From Bartonella sp. WD16.2 (GTDB lineage: Bacteria; Pseudomonadota; Alphaproteobacteria; Rhizobiales; Rhizobiaceae), in contig NZ_CP019781.1 of NCBI RefSeq assembly GCF_002022505.1, forward strand, positions 62,001-126,000: a stretch of DNA of 64,000 nt, written 5' to 3'. Position 1 is the stretch's first letter; every line of letters starts with the position of its first letter. Below are positions 19,693-30,434 of the stretch, one piece after another. The notes under the pieces were generated by a model. It worked only from the letters and a program-made list of their open reading frames with translations, was not told the origin of the DNA and did not search any database. The position numbers and the translations under genes were made by a program.

Positions 19693-19935
19693 ATGAATGA
19701 AACCAACAAGAAAAAGCAGTTATTGCACCTTGTATTTGGTGGGGAATTAAAAAATCTTGATGATAATCAATTTAAAAATATTAGTGATTTGGATATAGTG
19801 GGTATTTTCCCAGATTACCAATCAGCTCACACCGCGTGGCGGGCAAAGGCGCAAAGTAGCGTAGATAATGCGTTACAACGTTATTATATTGTGCATTTAC
19901 ACCGACTTCTTGATCCAGAAATAAGTGATGCATAA
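19693..19935 (+). CDS. DUF4170 protein
   Basis: 80 aa, small acidic cytosolic protein typical of Rhizobiales. The pattern LHLVFGGEL ... DLDIVGIFPDYQSAHTAWRAKAQSSVD ... YYIVHLHRLLDPE (read in parts) matches the DUF4170 family, which has no known function but is often found next to the CysQ-like phosphatase and the Kdo/lipid A genes as here. ATG at 19693 is preferred over the upstream GTG because GTGGAGG serves as its ribosome binding site. Confidence 0.8.
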   Translation: MNETNKKKQLLHLVFGGELKNLDDNQFKNISDLDIVGIFPDYQSAHTAWRAKAQSSVDNALQRYYIVHLHRLLDPEISDA

Positions 19936-20010
19936 TAAATTTAAGTACTCAAACATTATTTTTCGGCTACAATAAAGCAGTCAGATTAAATTGACGGATT
20001 TGACATTAAG

Positions 20011-20766
20011 ATGAGTGAAATTCTTCAAAAGAAAGAGGATAGTGTTTTAAAGCGATTTTGGCGAAAAAATCGTGGTTCATTGATGAAAACGTGGTTTGTA
20101 CAAGTTTTTATCGTGTGGTTATTGGTGAACTATCTACGTTTTGTTTATTGGACAAATCCGCGATTAAAAAGTTCAGATGATCTTAGGAAGACTTATAATG
20201 CTTATAATCCATTTATTATCACATTTTGGCATGGGCGCCATATTATGGCGCCTTTTCTGCGTTCTCAAGATGAAGTGGTTATGGCTATGTTTTCTCGTTC
20301 TGCAGATGCAGAAATAAATGCACAATTGGCAAAAAAATTGGGACTTGAAATTGTACGTGGTTCAGGGGGGCGAGGCCAAACGCATCACGTAAATAAAGGG
20401 GGGGTGCAGGCGTTATTAACGCTAAAAAACGCTCTTAAATTTGGGAAAACGGCAGCTATGATTGCGGATATCTCGCATGAAAAAGCACGTGAAGTTGGGA
20501 GAGGAATTATTTTATTAGCCAAATTATCTGGTCGTCCTATTATTCCTTGTGTATACGCTTTTTCAAGAGAGAAAATTCTTGAAAAAACATGGGATAAAAC
20601 TGCAATTCCATTACCTTTTGGGCGTTCAATTGTTCTCATTGGGGAGGCATTTTTCGTTTCCAAAGATGCAAGTAATGCTGTGTTAGAAGAAAGGCGCGTG
20701 CAATTAACAGATATGATGAATCGCTTAACAGATGAAGCTTATAACCGTCTTGCAATAGGTGAATAA
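20011..20766 (+). CDS. DUF374 lysophospholipid acyltransferase-family protein
   Basis: 251 aa with an N-terminal membrane segment (about residues 30-45) and the DUF374 core: FWHGRHIMAPF, followed by GSGGRGQ and DISHEKAREVGRGIILLAKLSGRPI. DUF374 is related to the PlsC/HtrB acyltransferases, and in alphaproteobacteria it sits beside waaA and lpxK, suggesting a role in lipid A or LPS assembly; the acyl donor and acceptor are unknown. It is followed after 6-12 bp by waaA, so the genes probably form an operon DUF4170-DUF374-waaA-lpxK. Confidence 0.85.
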   Translation: MSEILQKKEDSVLKRFWRKNRGSLMKTWFVQVFIVWLLVNYLRFVYWTNPRLKSSDDLRKTYNAYNPFIITFWHGRHIMAPFLRSQDEVVMAMFSRSADAEINAQLAKKLGLEIVRGSGGRGQTHHVNKGGVQALLTLKNALKFGKTAAMIADISHEKAREVGRGIILLAKLSGRPIIPCVYAFSREKILEKTWDKTAIPLPFGRSIVLIGEAFFVSKDASNAVLEERRVQLTDMMNRLTDEAYNRLAIGE

Positions 20767-20778
20767 AGTTTATTGAAG

Positions 20779-22101
20779 ATGATAGAATTAAAAGCACGAA
20801 TAGCTCTTTCAATTTATCGGATAGTTGGCTTTTGCTCGCGCCCTATAGTGCCTTTTTATTTATTTTATCGTACTATGTGTGGAAAGGAAGAACGGGGCCG
20901 TCAGAAAGAACGTTTGGGCAAAAGTCATAAAGCACGTCCTCAAAGTCCATTGATTTGGTTTCATGCGGCTAGTGTTGGAGAAACACTTTCTCTTTTCCCG
21001 CTTATTAACTACATTTTATCTTTAAAAATTAATGTATTGTTGACAACAACTACTGTGACATCTTCCACTCTTGTGAAAAAGCATTTTGGCAATCGGTTAA
21101 TTCATCAATATGCTCCATTGGATTTAGAATCGGCTATATGTCGTTTTATCAGCAATTGGAAGCCTGATTTAGTATTGATTTGTGAATCAGAAATTTGGCC
21201 TTTACGTATAAAAACGCTTGCTAAAATGCGCATTCCACAAATTCTGATTAACGCACGTATGTCTGAAAATTCTTTTAAGGCGTGGCAAAAACGGTTACCC
21301 CTTGCTAAGCACATTTTAAAACATATTGATATGGTTATTTGTCAAAGTCAAAAGGATGTAGCTTGTTACCGCACGCTTGGGGTAAAGTCTGTTGCACTTT
21401 CTGGTAATCTTAAAACTGATGTTGTTCCGATTGTAAACCAATCGTTGCTTACACGTTACTGTAATGCTATTGGAAATCGTCCTGTTTGGGCTGCTATTTC
21501 AACCCATGAAGGGGAAGAGAAGATAGTTTTTGAGGTTCATAAAATTCTTAAAAATTATTGGCCAGATTTATTAACAATCGTTGTTCCGCGTCATCCTGAG
21601 CGTTCAGAAGATATTATCAAGGCATGTAGTGATAAAAGCTTGCGTTTTATTCGTAGAAGCAGGCATGCTGTCCCAGATGCAAATACAGATATTTTACTGG
21701 GAGATACAATTGGGGAAGTAGGGCTTTTTCTTCGCTTATCGAAAGTTGCTTTCATTGGTAAATCATTATGTGGTTATGGTGGTCATAATCCATTGGAACT
21801 GGCTTTGCTTGGTGTAGCTATTTTAACGGGGCCTCGTGTTGCAAATTTCCAAAACATATTTGAACAATTTTTATCTCATAATGCAGCTTGTATAGTTGAA
21901 GATACCGCACAGCTTGCACTTCAAGTACAGAAGCTTTTAACAGATGAAACATGTCGGCAAGAAATGGTTAATAAAGCTTATGAAATAGCGACAGATATGG
22001 CAGGTGCACTTGAGCGCACATTAAAGATTCTTGATCCATTTTTGCAGCCACTTATAATGCAGACAAGTTTAAGTCAATGTCGGGGTGGGTATGCTTATTA
22101 G
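20779..22101 (+). CDS. waaA: 3-deoxy-D-manno-octulosonic acid (Kdo) transferase
   Basis: Inner-membrane GT-B glycosyltransferase that adds Kdo from CMP-Kdo to lipid IVA. Motifs seen are [16 protein letters not shown] (acceptor-side Glu, about residues 61-76), [38 protein letters not shown] and [12 protein letters not shown] (CMP-Kdo binding). The N-terminal hydrophobic anchor spans about residues 10-30. ATG at 20779 is chosen, although an in-frame TTG lies two codons earlier. The 3' end overlaps lpxK by 17 bp. Confidence 0.95.
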   Translation: MIELKARIALSIYRIVGFCSRPIVPFYLFYRTMCGKEERGRQKERLGKSHKARPQSPLIWFHAASVGETLSLFPLINYILSLKINVLLTTTTVTSSTLVKKHFGNRLIHQYAPLDLESAICRFISNWKPDLVLICESEIWPLRIKTLAKMRIPQILINARMSENSFKAWQKRLPLAKHILKHIDMVICQSQKDVACYRTLGVKSVALSGNLKTDVVPIVNQSLLTRYCNAIGNRPVWAAISTHEGEEKIVFEVHKILKNYWPDLLTIVVPRHPERSEDIIKACSDKSLRFIRRSRHAVPDANTDILLGDTIGEVGLFLRLSKVAFIGKSLCGYGGHNPLELALLGVAILTGPRVANFQNIFEQFLSHNAACIVEDTAQLALQVQKLLTDETCRQEMVNKAYEIATDMAGALERTLKILDPFLQPLIMQTSLSQCRGGYAY

Positions 22102-23110
22102 AGCTCCCCATTTTTGGTGGAAAAATAAAAACATTTTACATTTTTTATTTACACCAATTGCTAAAGTTTATGACTATTTTTCACATTGTCGTATGAAAAG
22201 ACAGCCTCCTGTTATTGATTTGCCAGTTTTGTGTATTGGCAATTTTACACTAGGTGGAGCGGGCAAAACACCTGTTGTGATTGCTTTTGCCAAAGTAGCC
22301 AAAGAGCTTGGTTTTGTTCCTGGCATTGTGTCGCGTGGTTATGGAGGGACGGTTAAAGGTGTACGTCTTGTTAATGAGAAATATGACAATGCACGTGATG
22401 TTGGAGATGAACCGCTTTTACTTGCACGTTATACTTTGGTTGCAGTATCGCCTGATCGTTATGCAGCGGCACAACGTCTTAAAGAAGAGGGCTGTGATCT
22501 TATTTTGATGGATGATGGGTTTCAAAGTCGTCGCCTTTATGTGGATTATGCATTACTTGTGGTGGATGCAATGCGTGGTTTTGGAAACGGAGCTGTTTTT
22601 CCAGCAGGGCCTTTGCGTGCACCATTAGAAATTCAGTTTTCTTTGATGGATAGTGTTTTAATCATTGGTCATGCGGCTGCTCATAATGATGTGGCTTTTG
22701 TGGTAGAGGGCTCTGGAAAACCATTGCATTATGCTCGTCTTAAACCTTTGGTTGCTGATGAGGTTGCTGGAAAATCCTTTTTGGCGTTTGCGGGTATTGG
22801 CAATCCAGATAAGTTTTTTGAATCCATTAAAGAAATGTCTGGTCATGTTATGCAAACGTGTTCTTATCCAGATCATTATTTTTTTACTAGTACGGATCTA
22901 AAGAATCTTGCACAGAAGGCTAAAATCCAAAATTTGTGGCTGGCTACAACTGCTAAAGATTATACTCGCATACAAGCGAATGGCTTACAAAAGGAGTTAA
23001 AAAATCTTACCGTATTTGATGTTGAAGTCGATTTTGTTCAAGCAAATTTTTGTCGTATGTTGCTTGAAGAGGTTATGAGCCGTTTTAGGAAGCGCAAGCA
23101 TTCTTTTTAA
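22085..23110 (+). CDS. lpxK: Tetraacyldisaccharide 4'-kinase
   Basis: Phosphorylates the 4' position of the lipid A disaccharide, yielding lipid IVA, the substrate of the WaaA enzyme encoded just upstream. The N-terminal RAPHFWW and membrane-associated helix, the P-loop [13 protein letters not shown] (about residues 57-69), [16 protein letters not shown] and [10 protein letters not shown] (Walker B/catalytic Asp) are all present. Length 341 aa is typical. It starts inside the end of waaA, in a different frame. Confidence 0.96.
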   Translation: MGMLIRAPHFWWKNKNILHFLFTPIAKVYDYFSHCRMKRQPPVIDLPVLCIGNFTLGGAGKTPVVIAFAKVAKELGFVPGIVSRGYGGTVKGVRLVNEKYDNARDVGDEPLLLARYTLVAVSPDRYAAAQRLKEEGCDLILMDDGFQSRRLYVDYALLVVDAMRGFGNGAVFPAGPLRAPLEIQFSLMDSVLIIGHAAAHNDVAFVVEGSGKPLHYARLKPLVADEVAGKSFLAFAGIGNPDKFFESIKEMSGHVMQTCSYPDHYFFTSTDLKNLAQKAKIQNLWLATTAKDYTRIQANGLQKELKNLTVFDVEVDFVQANFCRMLLEEVMSRFRKRKHSF

Positions 23111-23138
23111 TCTGTATGTGGAGGTGCCAGTTTCTGCT

Positions 23139-23381
23139 TTATGGGTTTTCATTGGCTATTTTTAATAATTGGCGAAGATGTGGATTGCATTCAAGTTCAC
23201 GACGATAGGATAATTCACAACTAGCATATGCCTCTTGACGATGATGATTCCAGTATTTTAAGTCATCTATAGGGATTTTTTGTCCGCTAACAGCACAAAG
23301 AGTATAAGTTCCGTATTTCACAATTTTGTATCCATTACTAGAATACTGAATAGTTGCTTTACGTTCATTATTAGAAAACAT
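23139..23381 (-). CDS. DUF2093 protein
   Basis: 80 aa. The motif ATIQYSSNGYKIVKYGTYTLCAVSGQ (in parts) with IPIDDLKYWNHHRQEAYAS matches the alphaproteobacterial DUF2093 family, in which a GxYVxCAVSGxxI(P/A)L-like core and YWxxxRQEAY are conserved. Function is unknown. RBS AGAAAGGACCC lies before the ATG. It is convergent with lpxK and lies in the same direction as mutL. Confidence 0.85.
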   Translation of the reverse strand: MFSNNERKATIQYSSNGYKIVKYGTYTLCAVSGQKIPIDDLKYWNHHRQEAYASCELSYRRELECNPHLRQLLKIANENP

Positions 23382-23493
23382 TCTCTATGGGTCCTTTCTA
23401 TTCTTATAAGACATATTAAAGTGCCATAAGATGCTTTATAAAGTCGAGAGTGAATTAAAAATATTTTTTCAGATTAGAATAGTGAGTGAAATT

Positions 23494-25335
23494 TTATTTT
23501 CTTCCAAAAAGACGTTCTATATCGGCTAGTTTGAGTTCAATATAAGTAGGGCGGCCATGATTACATGTGCTTGAATTAGGTGTTGCTTCCATTTGTCGTA
23601 AAAGAGCATTCATCTCTTTAGGATGCAAAAGGCGTCCTGAACGTATTGAACTATGACAAGCCATTGTCGCTGCAACATGATTGAGCATTGCTTTTAAATT
23701 ATCTGTGGTATCATATTCAGACGCTTCATCGACAAGGTCTTTGATAAGAGCTTGTGCATTGATTTCCCCTAACATGGTAGGTGTTTCACGCACTACGATT
23801 GCCCCTGATCCAAATGCTTCAATTCCTAAACCAAATTTCTGCAAAACATCTTTATGCACTAAAAGACACGCTGCATCTTCTTCAGAGAGTTCTACAATTT
23901 CAGGAATAAGCAGTAGTTGTGAAGGCAATGGTTTAGAGTAAAGTGCATTTTTAAGAGCTTCATAAACCAATCTTTCATGGGCAGCATGCTGATCTACAAT
24001 AATCAAACTATTTTTGGTTTGAGCGACAATATAGTTTTTATGAATTTGTGCTTTTGCAGCCCCTAATGGATAGTGTAACTCTTCTGATGTAGGGGGGTGA
24101 GTCACAGTACTTACGTCACTACTAGGTGTGTTTATATACTCTATCATAGGGGTGATATTTTCTCGTAAATCAGCAGAGTCGGGAATATCTACTGGTTTAT
24201 GATCTGTTGGTGTAGTTCCTGGTGTAACATACTGTGGCTGCGGACTATAAGAAAAAGGCTGATGAGGGCTTCTAAAAGTTTTGAATGATTGTCTTTGAAA
24301 TGCAGCTAACATTGCTTTAGAGCCCGTTGAGGTGGGGCGAATGCCAGTCTGACGTAATGATTCATGAATGGCTCCAATAATTAATCCGCGAATTAAACCG
24401 GGATCACGGAATCTTACATCAGCTTTTGCTGGATGCACATTGACATCTACATCGGCAGGTGGCAAATCAATAAAAAGAATAGATACAGCATGGCGATTTG
24501 GAGCCATAACATCGGTGTAAGCCCCCCGGATTGCTCCCGATAAAAACTTATCACGCACTGGGCGCCCATTAACATAGACAAATTGATGAAGGCTATTACC
24601 ACGATTGAAAGATGGCAAACACGCAAAACCAGTTAAACGAGCTGTTTCACGCTCAGCATTTAGTGTAATACTGTTGGAACCAAACTCTTTTCCCATAATC
24701 TGTGTAATACGCTCTAATTGCCCTTGGGTGTTGTTTTCAGTTGCGGGTAATTCCATGAGCGTTCGATCTTTACCAGAAAGAGAAAAGCGGATATGTGGAA
24801 ATGCGATGGCAATTCGTTTAATCATATCTGTGATAGCGTTCATTTCAGCGCTATCAGTTTTCATGAATTTTAGTCGTGCTGGTGTCACAAAAAAAAGGTC
24901 ACGAACTTCAACAGTTGTTCCAGAATTAGCAGCAGCAGGTTTTGGTCCTTCAATTTTTCCTGCAGTAACGATAATTTCAGCAGCGCTATCAGCGTCTTGT
25001 GTTCGTGAAATGAGTTTAAGTTTAGCAACAGAACCAATAGAAGGTAAAGCTTCTCCTCGAAAACCAAGGAAGCAAATATTATGTACATCATCGACAAGTT
25101 TAGACGTGCAATGACGAGAAATCGCTAAAGTTAATTGATCTTTTGAGATACCACAGCCATTATCACTTACTCTTATAAAATTTTTTCCACCGTTTGCTGT
25201 AACAATTTCGATACGGGTTGCTCCTGCATCAATAGCATTTTCAACAAGTTCTTTGACAACATTAGCTGGCCGTTCAATAACTTCACCGGCGGCAATTTGG
25301 TTAATAATGGTTTCGCTGAGGTGGCGTATGATCAT
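23494..25335 (-). CDS. mutL: DNA mismatch repair protein MutL
   Basis: 613 aa GHKL ATPase. N-terminal motifs are [35 protein letters not shown] and [14 protein letters not shown] Pro/Thr-rich linker (about residues 330-420) leads to the C-terminal dimerisation domain. That domain contains [12 protein letters not shown], which fits the DQHA-x2-E-x4-E endonuclease signature, plus ACHSSIRSG and CNHGRPT. MutL is therefore probably the strand-nicking endonuclease of a MutH-less mismatch repair system, as in most bacteria outside the gammaproteobacteria. This matters here because mismatch repair also controls homopolymer slippage in the repeat array downstream. Confidence 0.97.
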   Translation of the reverse strand: MIIRHLSETIINQIAAGEVIERPANVVKELVENAIDAGATRIEIVTANGGKNFIRVSDNGCGISKDQLTLAISRHCTSKLVDDVHNICFLGFRGEALPSIGSVAKLKLISRTQDADSAAEIIVTAGKIEGPKPAAANSGTTVEVRDLFFVTPARLKFMKTDSAEMNAITDMIKRIAIAFPHIRFSLSGKDRTLMELPATENNTQGQLERITQIMGKEFGSNSITLNAERETARLTGFACLPSFNRGNSLHQFVYVNGRPVRDKFLSGAIRGAYTDVMAPNRHAVSILFIDLPPADVDVNVHPAKADVRFRDPGLIRGLIIGAIHESLRQTGIRPTSTGSKAMLAAFQRQSFKTFRSPHQPFSYSPQPQYVTPGTTPTDHKPVDIPDSADLRENITPMIEYINTPSSDVSTVTHPPTSEELHYPLGAAKAQIHKNYIVAQTKNSLIIVDQHAAHERLVYEALKNALYSKPLPSQLLLIPEIVELSEEDAACLLVHKDVLQKFGLGIEAFGSGAIVVRETPTMLGEINAQALIKDLVDEASEYDTTDNLKAMLNHVAATMACHSSIRSGRLLHPKEMNALLRQMEATPNSSTCNHGRPTYIELKLADIERLFGRK

Positions 25336-25638
25336 AGTTTAATTTAACAAGGTTCGTTTTGACTGTATAGAATGAGAGAAAGTTGAAAATAATATTTTAA
25401 GAATGGTTCTGTTCACTTTCAATGGAAGAAATAATACATAATTGGAATGTTCAAGGTTTCTACTCTTAGATCACACTTTACCAAAGACTGTTCTATCTTT
25501 ATAGTTTTGAATTACATTAATTGCGGTTATAAACCAGTTGAATACATCGGTAAAGAATGAGTTTATATTCTTAACAAAACTTACGATAATTAATGATCTA
25601 GGTCAAAAAGAGGCAAATAAAAATGAGAGGCAGGATAT
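25336..25638. other. Divergent promoter region between mutL and dCTP deaminase
   Basis: About 300 bp between two genes that point away from each other, so both promoters must be here. The only clear element is the GAGAGGCAGG ribosome binding site before the rightward gene. Confidence 0.5.
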
Positions 25639-26727
25639 ATGGTATGCACGAGCGGTATTCTCGCAGATAGTGATATACAAGTTTTAATTGATAATAGCAT
25701 TCTTAAAGCTATTTGCTCATTTGATGCCGATCAAATACAGCCTGCGAGTATTGATTTACGTTTGGGAAAAAAAGCGTATCGTATACGTGCTTCCTTTATG
25801 CCAGGGCCGGATACAAAAGTTTTCGATAAGCTTGAACGGTTAAAATTACATGAATTTGATTTGCAAGATGGGGCAGTTTTAGAAACAGGTTGTGTTTATA
25901 TTGTTCCTCTTTTGGAAAGTTTGGATTTGCCAAATGTTTTTTCTGCGGTCGCTAATCCTAAAAGTTCTACGGGACGGTTAGATGTTTTTACACGTGTGAT
26001 TACAGATAATGCTCAAGAATTTGATAAAATTTGTGCAGGTTATCATGGTCCGCTTTATCTTGAAATTAGTCCACGCACATTTCCGATTTTAGTGCGTACA
26101 GGTTCGCGTCTATCACAACTTCGATTTCGTAAGGGGCAAAATTATTTGAATGGGATTGAGTTACATGCTTTGCATAGAAACGAAATGCTTATATCAGATG
26201 ATTTTCCCAATATTAGTGACGATGGTATTGGGCTTTCTGTTAATTTGAAAGGAAACGAAGAGGGGCTTGTGGGTTATCGCGGTAAACATCATACAAGTGT
26301 CATTGATATTGATCAATGTTGTGTTGCTAACGTTTTAGATTTTTGGGAGCCTATTTATGATTGTGGTAAAATGGAATTGGTTCTTGATCCTGATGAGTTT
26401 TATATTTTAGTTTCGCAAGAGGCTATCCATGTTCCACCGCTTTATGCTGCTGAAATGACACCATTTAATCCTTTAGTTGGTGAATTTAGAGTACACTATG
26501 CAGGTTTTTTTGATCCAGGATTCGGGCATACACAGGCAGGTGGAAAGGGAGCCAGGGCGGTTTTAGAAGTACGTAGCCATGAGGTTCCATTTATTTTGGA
26601 GCATGGTCAAATGATCGGTCATTTGGTATATGAGCGTATGCTAAATCGACCCTCACTTCTTTATGGGCATGATATTGGCTCGCATTATCAAGCACAAGGA
26701 TTAAAACTATCTAAGCATTTTAAATGA
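25639..26727 (+). CDS. dcd: 2'-deoxycytidine 5'-triphosphate deaminase, long two-domain form
   Basis: 362 aa, about twice the usual 190 aa of Dcd. The first half has the Dcd/dUTPase N-terminal block (DADQIQPASIDLRLG) and the ANPKSSTGRLDVFTR active-site motif. The second half repeats the fold and ends with a DPGFGHTQAGGKGARAVLEVRSHEVPF block (in parts), equivalent to the distal Dcd motif. This internally duplicated form is typical of Rhizobiales and supplies dUMP precursors by deaminating dCTP. RBS GAGGCAGG. Confidence 0.88.
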   Translation: MVCTSGILADSDIQVLIDNSILKAICSFDADQIQPASIDLRLGKKAYRIRASFMPGPDTKVFDKLERLKLHEFDLQDGAVLETGCVYIVPLLESLDLPNVFSAVANPKSSTGRLDVFTRVITDNAQEFDKICAGYHGPLYLEISPRTFPILVRTGSRLSQLRFRKGQNYLNGIELHALHRNEMLISDDFPNISDDGIGLSVNLKGNEEGLVGYRGKHHTSVIDIDQCCVANVLDFWEPIYDCGKMELVLDPDEFYILVSQEAIHVPPLYAAEMTPFNPLVGEFRVHYAGFFDPGFGHTQAGGKGARAVLEVRSHEVPFILEHGQMIGHLVYERMLNRPSLLYGHDIGSHYQAQGLKLSKHFK

Positions 26728-26818
26728 GTTTGAAAATATAGATTTTAACCCAATATATGTAAGTTCATCTTTTGAGGAAACAGCTTTGGTATTTCATATA
26801 TAGAAAAAGGGTATCACT

Positions 26819-27970
26819 GTGATTATTTCTTCAACTTTTGATTATCGCAAAGCAGCAAAACGTCGGTTACCTCCTTTTTTATTTCACTATATTGATGGTG
26901 GTGCTTATGCTGAAGAAACGATGCAGCGTAATTATAGAGATCTTCACGCACTTACATTACGTCAACGGATTCTTAAGCAAGTTGGAGAAGTTGATCTTTC
27001 AATTCAGATTTTTGATCAAATATTAGGTATGCCGGTTGTGCTCGCACCTGTTGGATTAACTGGTATGTATGCGCGTCGTGGTGAAGTAAAAGCTGCACGT
27101 GCGGCTGTTGCGAAAGGTATTCCTTTTACTTTATCTTCCGTTTCAGTTTGCTCTATTGCAGAAGTACAGGCAGCAGTTGGAAATGCATTTTGGTTTCAGC
27201 TTTATGTTCTCAAAGATCGTGGGTTTATGCGTGATGTGTTAGAGCGATCTTGGGCAGCTGGTGTACGCACATTGGTTTTTACAGTTGATATGCCGGTTCC
27301 TGGTGCACGTTATCGTGATGCTCATTCGGGGATGTCTGGACCTTATGCTAGGTTACGCCGTATGTTACAAGCTGTTGTACATCCTCACTGGGCTTGGAAT
27401 GTTGGTGTTATGGGGCGTCCACATGACCTTGGAAATGTTTCCACTTATCTTCACAAGAAAATTAAACTAGAAGATTATATTGGTTGGCTCGATGCAAATT
27501 TTGATCCATCGATTGCTTGGCGTGATTTACAATGGATTCGGGATTTTTGGAAAGGACAAATAATTCTGAAGGGTATCCTTGATCCACAAGATGCACGTGA
27601 AGCAGTGCAATTTGGTGCTGATGGTATTGTTGTTTCTAATCATGGTGGGCGTCAACTTGATGGAGTGCTGTCAACTGTGCGGGCATTGCCAACAATTGCG
27701 GAGGCCGTAAAAGGTGATTTGACTATTTTGGCTGACTCTGGCGTTCGGTCTGGCCTTGATGTTGTACGTATGGTGGCACAAGGGGCGAATGCCGTTATGA
27801 TTGGCCGTGCCTTTGCTTATGCGCTTGCTGCGACAGGTGAGAAAGGTGTTGCTCATCTCCTTGATCTTTTTGCTAAAGAAATGCGAGTGGCTATGACATT
27901 GATTGGTGCCCGTTCAATAAAAGAAATCACACGTGAAAATTTAGTTAATGTGGATATCTATAAGAGTTGA
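26819..27970 (+). CDS. lldD: L-lactate dehydrogenase, FMN-dependent
   Basis: Alpha-hydroxy-acid oxidase family enzyme that oxidises L-lactate to pyruvate and feeds electrons to the quinone pool. The N-terminal [22 protein letters not shown], the [18 protein letters not shown]-binding loop, FQLYVLKDR, and [10 protein letters not shown] with the active-site His and Arg (about residue 272) are clear, followed by [14 protein letters not shown] and [10 protein letters not shown] for phosphate binding. The start is GTG at 26819. Length 383 aa is normal. It is probably monocistronic. Confidence 0.95.
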   Translation: MIISSTFDYRKAAKRRLPPFLFHYIDGGAYAEETMQRNYRDLHALTLRQRILKQVGEVDLSIQIFDQILGMPVVLAPVGLTGMYARRGEVKAARAAVAKGIPFTLSSVSVCSIAEVQAAVGNAFWFQLYVLKDRGFMRDVLERSWAAGVRTLVFTVDMPVPGARYRDAHSGMSGPYARLRRMLQAVVHPHWAWNVGVMGRPHDLGNVSTYLHKKIKLEDYIGWLDANFDPSIAWRDLQWIRDFWKGQIILKGILDPQDAREAVQFGADGIVVSNHGGRQLDGVLSTVRALPTIAEAVKGDLTILADSGVRSGLDVVRMVAQGANAVMIGRAFAYALAATGEKGVAHLLDLFAKEMRVAMTLIGARSIKEITRENLVNVDIYKS

Positions 27971-28539
27971 TCATGCAAAAGCACACTAATGTTATGTTCC
28001 TGGAAAGAAAAGTAATTAAAAACAAGTAAAATATAAACTTATATAGAAAGTATAATTTAATATTTTTTAGTATCTGCAAAAGTGCTAATACTTTTTTGTA
28101 TCACTATAGTTCTGAGGGAGTGCTAAGTAGATTCATCACTTTTTCTTTTTGAATAAAGTAATTAGCAAGCATATTCGACAAGGTACATAAGCTACAACAA
28201 TTTGCATTACAATCTATAAGGTAGGGCGGTAGCGTTTAACAATGCAAAGTTCTCTCTACACAGATTGCAAAATTTACGCAAAGTGTAACTCCACATACAG
28301 ATAAATTGAATGTGAAAGATTCTACTTATCACACTGAATTGATATCACAGACAAGTTTTAGGCAAGTACAAAGATATTAAGGTACACCGTGCTTCTTACC
28401 TTTGATTTGTGAAAGAGACTTATTTTTTAATTTCTATGAAATTTCATTTCTATCCGTACTTGTATCATTTTTATCATAGTTCTCTTGAAGATTAGTGTGA
28501 GATTATTCGTTAGAGCTATCATAGCTAAGGAGGAAATTT
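27971..28539. other. Intergenic region upstream of the fourth hbp gene
   Basis: About 570 bp, AT-rich, without a gene. Close to the start of the next gene lies a perfect short palindrome AGCTAT-C-ATAGCT (28514-28526) directly followed by a strong RBS AAGGAGG (28527-28533). The other hbp genes have TTAGCTATGGAG at the equivalent place, so this is a related but rearranged leader. Confidence 0.5.
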
Positions 28540-29403
28540 ATGTATGTGAAATATTTAATAACAGTATTTATTTTTGTTTTTCTTGCACTTTCTGCGGGAC
28601 GAGCAGAAAGTGGTATAATTCCTCGAGAATCGATGGCCGTTGCGCCATCAGTTATTGTTACTCCTGTTTTTTCTTGGGCAGGTTTTTATCTTGGAGGTCA
28701 GATTGGTGTTTTTTCGAGTAAAACTGATCTAAGTTCAAGTTATTTAAAGAATGGTGATGTTGAAAAATGGGCTTTAATTAAGAAAGATTTTATGCCTAAA
28801 CTTTCAGGGTTTGTTGGAGGTTTTTATGCAGGTGCCAATGTTAGTTTCGGGAATAATTTTATTCTAGGTGTTGATACGGATATAGTTTTGTTTAATAAAA
28901 AGGACATAAAAACTATTGATATAAACGATGGTGGTGAAAATAAAGAGTTAAAAAATAAAAACGTAACGAGAGATTCTGAAGGAATAGTTTCTGCTTCTGG
29001 TTATGATACTTATAATGAAGACGTTGTTCCAAAAATTAAATTTGCAACTTATAATCATACTTTAAAACAGAAATGGGTTGGTGCTACGCGGGCACGTATC
29101 GGTTTTGTTGCTGATCGTGTTATGCCTTATATCGCTGGTGGTGTTTCTTATACGCAGTTTCAAGATATCTTATTGAGATCGAACGAAGAACAAGGTCAAA
29201 TAATGATTAATACAATAGGAGAAAAAAGGACAATGATTGGTTATATTTTTGGTGTTGGTGTTGATTTTGCGATGATAGGTAACACTATTTTGCGTACAGA
29301 GTATCGTTATTCGGGTTTTGGTAAACAGAAATTCACAAAGAATGGAATTGAGCGTAGTTATAAAGCTAATGATTTCCGTATAGGTATGGCCTATAAATTC
29401 TAA
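28540..29403 (+). CDS. Hemin-binding outer-membrane protein (Hbp/Pap31 family)
   Basis: 287 aa paralogue of the three hbp genes 20 kb upstream. The signal peptide ends near GRAES (about residue 22), FSWAGFYLGGQIGVFSS is at about 43-59, GVDTDIVLF and QKWVGATRARIGFVADRVMPYIAGG lie mid-protein, and the C-terminal barrel strand ends FRIGMAYKF. Loop regions are Lys/Asn/Asp-rich and unlike the other copies. It has a strong ribosome binding site (AAGGAGG, 6 bp spacing) and its own terminator. It is probably surface exposed and hemin binding by family; specific ligands are not predictable. Confidence 0.9.
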   Translation: MYVKYLITVFIFVFLALSAGRAESGIIPRESMAVAPSVIVTPVFSWAGFYLGGQIGVFSSKTDLSSSYLKNGDVEKWALIKKDFMPKLSGFVGGFYAGANVSFGNNFILGVDTDIVLFNKKDIKTIDINDGGENKELKNKNVTRDSEGIVSASGYDTYNEDVVPKIKFATYNHTLKQKWVGATRARIGFVADRVMPYIAGGVSYTQFQDILLRSNEEQGQIMINTIGEKRTMIGYIFGVGVDFAMIGNTILRTEYRYSGFGKQKFTKNGIERSYKANDFRIGMAYKF

Positions 29404-29424
29404 TGTTTATAAAGTTAAGTTATG

Positions 29425-29452
29425 AAAAAAGCTCTATTAATAGAGCTTTTTT
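29425..29452 (+). terminator. Rho-independent terminator after fourth hbp gene
   Basis: A 12 bp perfect stem AAAAAAGCTCTA / TAGAGCTTTTTT with a 4-nt loop. The flanking A and T tracts make it potentially bidirectional. Confidence 0.9.
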
Positions 29453-30061
29453 GATCAATTCGCATTATAAGGAACTGTTTTTGGGATGGAGAAGAGGTTA
29501 AGTTATTTTCTTAATTGAATTTTGACAAGTTTTTGTGTTTATAATAGCAGCCATATTTAATCCGGGGTTATTGTGAATAGTAAAAAACAATATATGGTAA
29601 TATTATTGTATGTTTTAGGGGGAGTATGTAAACGTTGGCACCATAGTAGTTAATCGCTAACTTGAGTGAGAAGCTTGTCTATAAAGTGATCGATACAGCT
29701 ATTATAATCTTTAGAAAGCGGTAAGCTGCAAAAGGGTAGTATTTATGAGCTGTTCTATAATAACAGCAAATTAAAAAGAAATCTTGATAGTTGGTATTTA
29801 TAAAGCCCAACTCTAAAGATATCTCCCAAGATAGAAATTTTTCACCTAGATTTATTGCTACATTTGTTATGCAAAACTGCCAAATGGTTGGTTTTGCGTA
29901 ATGCTGTGAATTATGAGCAAAAAAATATCTTCGGTTATTCAGGACGGTAGGTGAACATTGGGGGGGAGTCAGACAATGAGTTTATCTTTAAAATACCTGA
30001 TTTTGTGTATGATTTATCGCGTAATTTTTAGGCGAGTTTGTTTTACGGTTTGTGTTTTATA
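29453..30061. other. Intergenic region left of the repeat array
   Basis: About 600 bp without a gene. From about 29940 on it becomes G/T-rich on the plus strand, foreshadowing the array. A run of seven G lies near 29961. I see no remnant of a transporter or secretion gene here. Confidence 0.5.
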
Positions 30062-30262
30062 GGTGTAGTCTTTTTGTTTTAGGCTTTGTATTTTAGGGCA
30101 TTTTTAGAGAGCCTTTTGTTAATGTTTTATGTTTTTTTGTAAGGGGGTTTAAGGGGGGGCGTTTAGGTTTGTGGTAAGCCGTTCAGGAATGATTTTGTTT
30201 TTATCTTTTTTATGAACAGTTTGTCTCTTTTAATCGGATTGGTTTAAAGAGGATGTAGGGTT
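30062..30262 (+). repeat. Array spacer S1 (5' untranslated region of copy 1)
   Basis: This 194 bp spacer (from 30069) is the same as the spacers between later copies. It even begins with GGTGTAGTC, the last codons and stop of a repeat unit, although no unit precedes it; this is a scar showing that the duplicated unit is gene end plus spacer plus gene. It carries GGGGG and GGGGGGG tracts (about 30141-30159) and the GAGGATGTAGGG ribosome binding region. It is of the type with GGCTTTGTATTTTAGGGC, shared with S4 and S5. Confidence 0.9.
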
Positions 30263-30426
30263 ATGGTTATGCGTCGTGTCTTAAAACATCATGTTTGTTT
30301 ATGTGTCCTCTCAACGGCTATTGTGGCTGGGCTGGCTCTTATTACATCTCAAAAAGTATATGCCCAATATTTAAAGACGAATATGGGTAATTGTAAAGGT
30401 ATGGCTGGTAGTGGGAGTAGAGTGTT

Positions 30427-30434
30427 GGGGGGGG
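30427..30434 (+). repeat. G8 tract at frameshift site 1 of copy 1
   Basis: Eight consecutive G about 160 bp after the start codon. The signal-peptide frame is out of register with the passenger frame here; G9 would fuse them. A G6 tract at 30443-30448 could serve equally. Confidence 0.7.
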
